Source: GCA-2688265 sp964527395 (GTDB lineage Archaea > Nanobdellota > Nanobdellia > Woesearchaeales > GW2011-AR9). Taken from it: DNA of 40,973 nucleotides. A program made the position numbers and the translations under genes. The stretch is taken from the NCBI GenBank assembly GCA_964527395.1, contig CAZGQD010000011.1:1-40973 (forward strand), in the 5' to 3' direction. Shown here in pieces: positions 26,421 to 34,136 of this stretch. Every line of letters starts with the position of its first letter. Within the stretch, counting starts at the first letter, position 1. The notes below the pieces were generated by a model. That model did not search any database, was not told where the DNA came from, and worked only from the letters and a program-made list of their open reading frames with translations.

Positions 26421-26607
26421 AGAAAAAAGGCACCGTCTCCTACTGGCAATCTCATCTAAAACAAGACTATTTCCACGAGTATTTTTTGATTCTGTCTCAA
26501 AAAATCCAAAACTCAGTGGAATGTACCTGCACTAACCTCATAAGCAAAGCGTTGAGGGTTTGGAAATTGTCTTACAATTTCGAAAAGTCTGACCGTGCCT
26601 TTTTTCT
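26421..26607. other. 187-bp element closed by a 17-bp inverted repeat: structured RNA or MITE-like element
   Basis: The ends AGAAAAAAGGCACCGTC (26421-26437) and GACCGTGCCTTTTTTCT (26591-26607) pair at 16 of 17 positions. Inside are further stems: TTTTTTGA/TCAAAAAA with a 7-base loop (26482-26504), AAC-CTCA/TGAGGGTT (about 26534-26560) and GAAATTGT/ACAATTTC with a 3-base loop (26563-26581). It is more GC-rich than the surrounding intergenic DNA. Both strands end in a T run, so either strand could give a compact RNA. No clear target-site duplication is seen, and it does not match RNase P or SRP RNA motifs I know. Confidence 0.6.
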
Positions 26608-26610
26608 ACA

Positions 26611-26618
26611 TAAAAAAA
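26611..26618 (-). terminator. Oligo-T terminator candidate
   Basis: TTTTTTTA on the minus strand directly after the stop of the 38-residue gene, a plausible end for the operon of the giant lipoprotein. Confidence 0.4.
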
Positions 26619-26735
26619 TTAATTTACCCACTCTTTTCTAAGCCTATGGATCAAGTCTACAACATCTTCTTCTTTTATTTTCTTTTTAGCATCATGAAAA
26701 GGCTTAGCTATCTCTTCAAAAGTTCTAAAAACCAT
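26619..26735 (-). CDS. Small hypothetical protein, 38 residues
   Basis: ATG 26735 to TAA 26619 gives a charged helical peptide (MVFRTFEEIAKPFHDAKKKI...LIHRLRKEWVN). It starts 25 bases after the stop of the giant lipoprotein gene, with a GGGG sequence about 6 bases before the ATG, and is followed at once by a T7 run on the minus strand. Codon use looks normal for the region. It could be a real small gene or the remnant of a longer one cut by the adjacent inverted-repeat element. Confidence 0.45.
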   Translation of the reverse strand: MVFRTFEEIAKPFHDAKKKIKEEDVVDLIHRLRKEWVN

Positions 26736-26760
26736 ATTTAAACCCCAAAAATCTACCAGT

Positions 26761-29700
26761 TTATTCTCTTTGTCCAAACACATTAGGATCTAAGTTACTT
26801 GTAAGTTGCGGCCACCAGTACTCTTCATTCGCACTAGCCATAATCTTGTAAACCCCTTCTTCAGTCAACTGACAATCAACTATCTCTTCAGGTTCAGCCG
26901 GCCACTGATCCTTAAAAACGTACTCATAAGGTGCATTATTTATAAAGTCACACACAGAGATGTCAGACGAAAAATCATACTCTGCCGAAATTGTTTGGTT
27001 CCCACCCTGCTTCTCTCGTGCAACCCGTAAATCAATCCCATTCCCTGATGCCAAATACAACTGATTAAAGTTAGTAGCTTCATCAATAAACGAATCTGTA
27101 TCTTCCTCAGAAGAACTAAACAAACCAACGATCCAATCAACAACTGTGTCTACAATTCCTCCACCAATACTAATTCCATTTTTGGCATATATCAACGAAT
27201 TAATTTCACTAGCATACCATAATTGATCACTACACTCTACAAAAGTCCCCTCTTCATCACTAACACAAAATTCCTCAAGATCACTTTGACTAACTCCAAG
27301 CGGAATCAAAAACGACTGATCATCACTAGAGTTTATGTTCATACTAGCCCCAAATGCAGCTGTAAGCTCCCCTGAACTTTTATACTTCAGAACACAAACA
27401 GAATTGATACATGTGTTTTCTTCTTGATCAACAAGCCTACGCCCAGTCTCACTGTTCTCCAAAGCATCAAAACAAACTGTAGTAGTTTGCACTTCAGTAC
27501 TATCACTAGTCAAAGTATCTCCAAGGTCTTCAGTACTATCAACACTAGCTGATACTTCTCCACCAACATAATTCATATAATTGTAATCGTCCTCATTATA
27601 ATTCACAAAAGTGTCTGCATAATTGCTACAATACAATACATAATCTTCTGAATCTGCAAAATCAAGTAACTGTGAAGCCACAAATTTGGTCCGACTTGAC
27701 CAATCACCAGCGTCACAATAATGATCTAGCAGATATTCTCCATCATTTATACATGTTGGATACGCTCCAGTATAAAAATCAGCCAATTCAGCTTCAGAAT
27801 TAGCTCCTTCAGACAATGAACTTGTTACAAAACATTGACTTTCAGTCTCACAAAACCCAAAATACTCATCATTCCAATCATACTGCGGTTCCAGATACGA
27901 CCAATCTCCATCAATACAGCGATACATTGATTCCTTGCCTGTATCTTCAACCATGTATGTATTGATAGCCATATCTCCTACACAAACATAACCATTCCAA
28001 CACATTCCATCTGGACAACAAGCAGCTGCTGCTCTTTCAGGATAGTCAGGATCATATTCAAAGTCCAAAGCTGCTCCTAAATCATCCACTATTTGTAAAT
28101 AAGGTTCACTATAATCACATTCTCCTGTAACTTCAATTCTAAAATAAACAGCATCATTTGCTGGAAAATACGCATATTCTGCCAAACTAACAACATCTTC
28201 ATCCCCATCTTTAGTTACCTTAGTAATTGTTGTAGTTCCACATGAATTAGCTTCAGTATAAGCATAATATGCTTTTGATGCAACTTGAATCTTACCAGAT
28301 CGTAAAGTGTATCCTGCTTCTACTTCAAACACATTCTCTCCACTCTCATCTTCAAGAAACCCATTTTCATCATCTACTGTAGCTCCACTGCTATCAAGCA
28401 CTGACCAAAAGTCCAAATCACTCCCACTTTTAGCTTCAAAGTCAGCATTAGAAACCACATTCCTTCCAGGAGTAGCGTTAGTGCTATGATTCAACAAGCT
28501 AGCTTCATAACTAACCTCAAGCAATTCAAGCACAGTATCTTCAGTATACTCTTCCACTTCCGCATACCCAATATGCGTAATTCCTTCATCTGACCATGTT
28601 GTAATCAACGAATCCTCACTATAGGCACAGTAAAACTCTCCTTCAACTGAACAATAGCCATAGTTTTCTTCTAAAACTCCTAACTGATCAATATAATAAA
28701 CTGCATTACACCCATAAAAGTTCCCAGTTTCATCTTCTTCATTGTAAATGTAAAGCACTTGCTGTGAGATGTCTCGAATAACTAAAGACCCTACTTCTTC
28801 AAACACTTGTGATTCATCATTAGTTATCAAAACTTCTTGTAAAACCTCATCAACATCCCCAACATAATACATATCATAAAGTTCCGGATGTGAATTAGTT
28901 ATCTGATAAGGCGGAAGCCCTGGTAAAGCAAATCTACATTCTTCAGAAAGGCAAGGGTATGAGAAGGTCTCACTCTCTGGCTTCTCTGTCAACTCCAAAC
29001 CTAATTGATTCTTCTCTGCCACAATTTGCAACTTTCCTTCACTTGGAACTTCTTTACTACTAATAGTGGTACTATCTCCTAAATGATCTTGACTATAAGA
29101 GCTAAAAAAGTATGCCTCAATTCCATACTTTTCTAAATAATCATTGCATAAAGGAACAGTTACTGCACTAGCACCTTCCATTTCTTCTGTTGGTTCAAAG
29201 TCCTTACAATAACCTAGCTCAAAATCTATATCTTCTAAAACATTCAAAATATTTCCTTGCTCTAAACTATATTCATAAAGCACTTTTGGTGACTCTTCAT
29301 AACTCACTTTAAATGGTCCTCTTGCTCCATTCGACAATTCTTCTTCTACTTCACCTTCCCTTAATACATAATACTCTCCATTAAAATAAACTATCTGATT
29401 AAAACTGTTAAGCTCTTCTAAACTTTCTAAATTTGGATTATAACTATACCCACTCAAACTACTATCACTTGGATCCTCACAATAAAAATCCTCAGTCTCT
29501 GTCCCTTGACTAATCAACGTTTCTGTTACTCCTGAAGGAACACTTTGTTCAAGAACAGAGCCATCAATTCCTTGACTACTTAAACTATAACAATCATACT
29601 TATACTCTTCTTGACAAATTTGGTTACTATTCTTTGTTTGATCACAAACATATTCTATTGTAACATAACATTTATTATCTGCATGAGCTCCCCCTACTTT

Positions 29701-32028
29701 TGACAAGATAGTCTCTGATCTTATAGAACTATCAGGACAAATCCAAAAGAAATCCTCCAATAATTCTGTTTCATAATAATCATACTTCAATATCAAACGA
29801 TCAAAAACAAAATCATCATCAGTCACCTCATTAATATTTAAATAATACTCCACTTCATACTCCACTGTCATAGCAGTATCTCCTGACAACAACGGTTCAG
29901 AATTAAAACAAGCAGCATGATCAGTTCTCTGTGATAAACCAGAATAATATTCCTCTTCTGTATTCCCACAACAGCTAGCTCCCACCCCCGATTCAACTTC
30001 ATTTTTTTCATAGCCTTCACTACTACCAAGCCATGCATTATCTCCATAGCGTTGAGTACAAATATACTCTCCATTCGCATTAGTCTGCGAATCACTCACA
30101 TCTAAATCATCTATCCATGAGCTGGTACGATCATTGTCCACTCCAGAACAGATATAATCATCAAAGCCTTCCACTGATAAAAACACATTACTAACTTCAA
30201 TTTCATTATTCCCTTGAAATGTAGCAAAAGTAACAGAACTTACATCATACCAGTCTCCGACTGGAACTCGAACATGTATAATGCTCCCTTCTTCAAGTAG
30301 AGGTGCATTCACAGCATAACCAAGCACATTCCCTTCATAATAAACTATTTCTTCACTTGTACTAGAATCATACGGTTTTCCCTTAACAGTCATCTCAATG
30401 TTCGCTGGCAAAGCCACATCCCCCACATATTTCACAAAAAATTCAATATTGTCATAATCAACAAAATCTACTGTCTGTGGCAAAGTTTTATCAATAGTAT
30501 AAATCAACTCATATTCACCTAGCTCTGCTTTAGCTGACCCAGCTGCCTGCTTTTCCACAGGGAGTGCAAACCCTCCATCACCAACCTCTCTTAGTTTGAT
30601 AGTATCAGCGTTATAAATCAAAGCACTTTCTCCACTTTCAGCATCTTTGTCAAGCACACATTCCGACCAAGCGTAATGGTCTCCTTCTTTAGTACAATAC
30701 AGTCTGTTTCCCCCAACTGGAACTAAATCATCTACATTATAATATCTTGGACCCAAATCAGCAGCATCATCACAAACAAGCCACTCTTCTTTGTCACTAA
30801 CAATGTCATACGCACTCTGGCCAAAAACATTGATTGTAAAAATATCTAATTCACTAGTATCACTTTTGATCCAACACCAGTCATCTGGACAGTCACCAGC
30901 AACCATCTCATCTGTCTCGCCAAGTCCTTGCGCCACAAATTCATCATTCAAACATGCAAAATCACTCCCGCTCCAATCCTCAACAGCTCCAAGATATCCT
31001 CCCTCAGACTCTTTGTCAAAGAGTCCTGCTCCACAACACTGTCCTTCAATACCACTATCATATTCTGGCTCACCTGTGCAAGTAGAAGGATCAGCTGGGT
31101 CTTCACACTGTTCTTCAGTGTATCCAGAATAACTCAAATAATCACATTTCTCGTCTTTAAACAGACAGTTCTCTTCACATGCAATAGGATCTTTATGACA
31201 GGAGTCTCCCTCTAAAGTCCACTCTTCATCACTATTCATATTTACATCTAAACCTAGATTTGTCGTATAAGTATAAGTTTGGTCACAAGAGTTATCCTTC
31301 CCATCACCACAGATATTTGCTGGAGTATACTCATCAAACCCAGCATACATTGACATATCTCTATGAACAAAAGGATCTCCTTCATCACAATCAAAAAAGA
31401 ATGCAGCTCCATCTCCATCATTATAATCTTCATCATAACTAATCATTTGATCAGCTGTATACCATCTATTATTATAACACAAATAAAAATATTCTTGCGG
31501 ATTATCTTCATCATGATAATCTCCCATCTCCTGAGCAAGAATGATCCCTTCCTTATCAAACTGATCAGTCAAAGTACAATACGGCATCATCCCAGGAAGA
31601 GTAAAACTGTTATCAGAATCAATTTCAATAGTCTGAGTATAATCAGAAAAACACCCTTCACTATCAACCATCAATCCAATCTCAGTATAAAGCTCAGAAT
31701 AAACAGCATCTTCATCCTGATCTCTAAGTCCAATATGTTCTGCCCAAAATCTTGCACTACCTGCAACCATCTTACTGATATCAGAACTACTACATTTTGA
31801 TCCATCTGGTTGATAACAACATGTTTTAACATTAGATGTTCCTCCTGGATGTTGAAGACAAAGAACTGAATCACTATTGAAAGTTTTACCATTAACTGTA
31901 CACTGACTTAAATAAGTGTCATCTATTTCAAATCCTCCTCCACAAGAAACTAATAAAAATAACGTTAAAACTAATCCAATCAACCTTAATTTTCTGTAAG
32001 AAAAATCTAACTTAACTCCTACAACCAT
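26761..32028 (-). CDS. Giant Cys-rich surface lipoprotein
   Basis: About 1755 residues from ATG 32028. The signal GLVLTLFLLVSC ends in a lipobox-like LLVSC followed by GGG, so Cys at about 31 may carry the lipid anchor. At about 200-260 a segment DCDEGDPFVHRD...ICGDGKDNSCDQ matches the MopE-type putative metal-binding/Cys motif. Further on are several CCG...AC and CC..GMCW...C units (for example near GQCCGAGL, GASCCGNTEEE, AACCPDGMCW) and long beta-rich regions. No membrane span follows, so it is held by the lipid anchor or secreted. The promoter has a TATA box about 30 bases from the ATG (leaderless). Confidence 0.8.
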   Translation of the reverse strand: MVVGVKLDFSYRKLRLIGLVLTLFLLVSCGGGFEIDDTYLSQCTVNGKTFNSDSVLCLQHPGGTSNVKTCCYQPDGSKCSSSDISKMVAGSARFWAEHIGLRDQDEDAVYSELYTEIGLMVDSEGCFSDYTQTIEIDSDNSFTLPGMMPYCTLTDQFDKEGIILAQEMGDYHDEDNPQEYFYLCYNNRWYTADQMISYDEDYNDGDGAAFFFDCDEGDPFVHRDMSMYAGFDEYTPANICGDGKDNSCDQTYTYTTNLGLDVNMNSDEEWTLEGDSCHKDPIACEENCLFKDEKCDYLSYSGYTEEQCEDPADPSTCTGEPEYDSGIEGQCCGAGLFDKESEGGYLGAVEDWSGSDFACLNDEFVAQGLGETDEMVAGDCPDDWCWIKSDTSELDIFTINVFGQSAYDIVSDKEEWLVCDDAADLGPRYYNVDDLVPVGGNRLYCTKEGDHYAWSECVLDKDAESGESALIYNADTIKLREVGDGGFALPVEKQAAGSAKAELGEYELIYTIDKTLPQTVDFVDYDNIEFFVKYVGDVALPANIEMTVKGKPYDSSTSEEIVYYEGNVLGYAVNAPLLEEGSIIHVRVPVGDWYDVSSVTFATFQGNNEIEVSNVFLSVEGFDDYICSGVDNDRTSSWIDDLDVSDSQTNANGEYICTQRYGDNAWLGSSEGYEKNEVESGVGASCCGNTEEEYYSGLSQRTDHAACFNSEPLLSGDTAMTVEYEVEYYLNINEVTDDDFVFDRLILKYDYYETELLEDFFWICPDSSIRSETILSKVGGAHADNKCYVTIEYVCDQTKNSNQICQEEYKYDCYSLSSQGIDGSVLEQSVPSGVTETLISQGTETEDFYCEDPSDSSLSGYSYNPNLESLEELNSFNQIVYFNGEYYVLREGEVEEELSNGARGPFKVSYEESPKVLYEYSLEQGNILNVLEDIDFELGYCKDFEPTEEMEGASAVTVPLCNDYLEKYGIEAYFFSSYSQDHLGDSTTISSKEVPSEGKLQIVAEKNQLGLELTEKPESETFSYPCLSEECRFALPGLPPYQITNSHPELYDMYYVGDVDEVLQEVLITNDESQVFEEVGSLVIRDISQQVLYIYNEEDETGNFYGCNAVYYIDQLGVLEENYGYCSVEGEFYCAYSEDSLITTWSDEGITHIGYAEVEEYTEDTVLELLEVSYEASLLNHSTNATPGRNVVSNADFEAKSGSDLDFWSVLDSSGATVDDENGFLEDESGENVFEVEAGYTLRSGKIQVASKAYYAYTEANSCGTTTITKVTKDGDEDVVSLAEYAYFPANDAVYFRIEVTGECDYSEPYLQIVDDLGAALDFEYDPDYPERAAAACCPDGMCWNGYVCVGDMAINTYMVEDTGKESMYRCIDGDWSYLEPQYDWNDEYFGFCETESQCFVTSSLSEGANSEAELADFYTGAYPTCINDGEYLLDHYCDAGDWSSRTKFVASQLLDFADSEDYVLYCSNYADTFVNYNEDDYNYMNYVGGEVSASVDSTEDLGDTLTSDSTEVQTTTVCFDALENSETGRRLVDQEENTCINSVCVLKYKSSGELTAAFGASMNINSSDDQSFLIPLGVSQSDLEEFCVSDEEGTFVECSDQLWYASEINSLIYAKNGISIGGGIVDTVVDWIVGLFSSSEEDTDSFIDEATNFNQLYLASGNGIDLRVAREKQGGNQTISAEYDFSSDISVCDFINNAPYEYVFKDQWPAEPEEIVDCQLTEEGVYKIMASANEEYWWPQLTSNLDPNVFGQRE

Positions 32029-32054
32029 CACAACTTAAAAACAAGCTTAAAAGC

Positions 32055-32062
32055 TATATAAA
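32055..32062 (-). promoter_or_regulatory. TATA box, leaderless promoter of the giant lipoprotein
   Basis: The minus strand reads TTTTATATAGC, centred about 30 bases before ATG 32028. Confidence 0.55.
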
Positions 32063-32081
32063 ACTTAGCTTTTGTAGTCGT

Positions 32082-32099
32082 AGAAAAAAAAGAAAAAAA
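32082..32099 (-). terminator. T-rich terminator after the small lipoprotein gene
   Basis: The minus strand has ATTTTTTTCTTTTTTTT right after the stop at 32100, an archaeal-type terminator, which separates this gene from the next promoter. Confidence 0.5.
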
Positions 32100-32756
32100 T
32101 TAATCTTCTAAATTAGAACAAATTCCTGAATAGATATAAGCTTCAGAGTTCTTACATGCATCACTTCCTCCCCATGATCCAGTCATTCGAAAATATGGCC
32201 AAACTAGATCCGAAGAAGAATCAACAAGATCTGAACCAATCAGCACTCCATCATATTGATCTAATTTATCATTAATCACATCACCCCAAACTCTATCATC
32301 TCCACAAATTGGAACACACATTTGACTATCTTCACAATTTCCATGAAAACCTTCCTCAAAAAACTTATAATTATTCTCCTCAGTTAATCTCTCTCCAGGA
32401 AGCATTTCATAAGTCCCTATTCCTCCCCAATAATCATCCCCAATATCTTCATCTGCTAGAATTATAATAAATGGATCATCAAATTCTCCAATATCTTTAT
32501 AATCAATCCTAAACTCCTCACTTTCTGCGTATGAGTTACTGTACCCTACTGGGTTTCCTTCTCCCTTCAATTCAAAAGAATCTCCACAATGTCCTGCTAC
32601 CCAATAAACTGGTTCATCTGCACTTCCTGTTGGTATTCCTTCACTTCCATCAACTGTCACAGTCTTAGTAACTACTGTAGTCCCACCACTATTAGGCCCA
32701 CATGCACCTAGAACCAAAGCTCCTAATCCACCAATCATTAATTGTTTTCTTGTCAT
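32100..32756 (-). CDS. Small lipoprotein
   Basis: A 218-residue protein with the signal MTRKQLMIGGLGALVLGAC; LGAC is a lipobox-like cleavage site and the mature chain starts CGPNSGG followed by a Thr/Val-rich linker. Eight further cysteines are spread over the domain (AGHCGDSF, GNCEDSQMCVPIC, SGICSNL). No family is recognised. The ATG at 32756 has a GGAGTGAT site and a TTTATAAATGAA TATA motif about 29 bases upstream; if transcription starts from that TATA box the GGAGTGAT would lie before the RNA start, so a second TATA-like site near 32866 may be used. Confidence 0.72.
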   Translation of the reverse strand: MTRKQLMIGGLGALVLGACGPNSGGTTVVTKTVTVDGSEGIPTGSADEPVYWVAGHCGDSFELKGEGNPVGYSNSYAESEEFRIDYKDIGEFDDPFIIILADEDIGDDYWGGIGTYEMLPGERLTEENNYKFFEEGFHGNCEDSQMCVPICGDDRVWGDVINDKLDQYDGVLIGSDLVDSSSDLVWPYFRMTGSWGGSDACKNSEAYIYSGICSNLED

Positions 32757-32781
32757 TTTATATCACTCCTGTATATATTCA

Positions 32782-32789
32782 TTTATAAA
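32782..32789 (-). promoter_or_regulatory. TATA box of the small lipoprotein
   Basis: Third occurrence in the window of TTTATAAATGAA on the minus strand, about 29 bases before the ATG at 32756. Confidence 0.5.
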
Positions 32790-32909
32790 TCACTAACCAA
32801 AACCAAAACCAAATTTGTCACTAACCTTCTATGACAACCTTTATTTAGAAATAACTCGAACTTTATAAAGATTAAGCACATAAAACCTATATCTAAGAAT
32901 AAAAACTCT

Positions 32910-34136
32910 TCACTTCTCTGGCTTACAAAGCAAATATACTTGACTTCCAGGCACTAAAGCACTATCAGAGATACTATTAATTTCACTCTTCGGACATCTT
33001 TTTTCTCGAAGCAAATCAACCTGAACAAAGCTCCTATTGAAAATATGCATACATGAATTTCCATTAAAAGCAGCATCCCAGTCATTAAAACCTTGGTAAA
33101 GACCTAATACTGTATCAAATGAACTAACATTAGTACCAAAAACAGCATAATCTCCACAATCTTCTTGCCTTGAAAACCTATCCTGATCTATTCTATCTTC
33201 ATCTCCTTGTTTTTGGTACAAAATAAACACTTTCTGACCTGTATTTAACCTCTCTTGCACTACTAAATTTCTACAACCTGAATCAACAACCTTTTTTGTT
33301 TGTATTTGATTCAAAACAACATAACTAAATGCATCCTGATTAAATTTAGCATCCCAATTGTTAAAATCCATTGCTACTCTACTTGCAGAATCTCCTCCTG
33401 CCAACAACTCCTCACTTCTCATTCTAAACGCATAAGCCAAGTAACCTTTACAAAAAACTGATTCAGTACCAAGTAAACCTCCAATATTCATAACTTCAGT
33501 AGCTTCCAAAGTGATATCATAACTTTTACTCTCTTCGCCCTCATCTATACTTACTTCAGAAATATTTCCTTCATTTAGAATACTACTTAAAGAATAAGCT
33601 AAGCCTGAACACAAACCTAAAGGTAAAAGACCTAATAATCCTCCTGCCAAAAGCTTCTGTCCTACTCCAAAAACTCTTTTCTTCCTAGAATCACCTAAAT
33701 TCACATTATTACTATCTGAAAAATTACTCTCAGTCAAATCTAATTCCTTTCTCTCTAAAACCAAGTGAATTTGTTCAACTAATATTTGGGCACGACCTTC
33801 AACATCTTTTGGAACTTCTTCACTAATTCTTGAAAAATGCACATTAACTCTAGAATCAAAAGGTACTTCAACTTCTTCTATTCCTCCTTCAGTTAATGCT
33901 TTTAAACTTACTACTGAATCTAAATCTCCTCTTGAGTTATAAGCATCAATTACCTCATTTAAAGCAGTAAGGCTATCCCCTTCATAAGAAAGATTATTTT
34001 CATCCCCATTTGGATTCATCATGTAACTAAGTAAATCATCAAAAGAACCCCTTAAAAATCCTGAATCAACTTTTCTCTCTAAAGGATCTACTTGAGTCCT
34101 TTCTGTTTCCAATTTACAATAGAAACTTTTAATCAT
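32910..34136 (-). CDS. Membrane-anchored ubiquitin-like protein with duplicated outer domain
   Basis: A 408-residue protein. Residues 1-130 are a third copy of the small ubiquitin-like proteins at 38917 and 39502 (FYCKLETERT, FDDLL-YMMN, GDENN, YEGDSLT, VSLKAL-EGG, QIHLVL). A basic stretch (RKKR, 151-154) and a membrane span at about 161-186 follow. The outer part has two related units (about 225-309 and 329-405), each with FN-WDA-FN and ending in GQKVFILY / GSQVYLLC; these endings recall LysM repeats, but this is weak. The basic side suggests the modifier domain stays in the cytoplasm. ATG 34136 overlaps the E1 stop as ATGA, so the two are translationally coupled. Confidence 0.75.
   Translation of the reverse strand: MIKSFYCKLETERTQVDPLERKVDSGFLRGSFDDLLSYMMNPNGDENNLSYEGDSLTALNEVIDAYNSRGDLDSVVSLKALTEGGIEEVEVPFDSRVNVHFSRISEEVPKDVEGRAQILVEQIHLVLERKELDLTESNFSDSNNVNLGDSRKKRVFGVGQKLLAGGLLGLLPLGLCSGLAYSLSSILNEGNISEVSIDEGEESKSYDITLEATEVMNIGGLLGTESVFCKGYLAYAFRMRSEELLAGGDSASRVAMDFNNWDAKFNQDAFSYVVLNQIQTKKVVDSGCRNLVVQERLNTGQKVFILYQKQGDEDRIDQDRFSRQEDCGDYAVFGTNVSSFDTVLGLYQGFNDWDAAFNGNSCMHIFNRSFVQVDLLREKRCPKSEINSISDSALVPGSQVYLLCKPEK

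Larger units (their letters stand above)
26284..26618. other. Intergenic region between the giant surface genes
   Basis: This contains the TATA box for the gene at 26259, a very A-rich stretch without structure (about 26300-26415) and the inverted-repeat element described separately. I see no further gene in it. Confidence 0.5.

Noticed and set aside
26421..26607. Insertion sequence with a transposase
   Set aside because: The inverted ends resemble a transposon, but the element is only 187 bp long, holds no transposase frame and shows no convincing target-site duplication. I kept it as a structured RNA or MITE-like candidate.
32100..32756. Twin-arginine signal on the small lipoprotein
   Set aside because: The N-terminus has TRKQ, not an RR pair, so an ordinary lipoprotein signal is the simpler reading.
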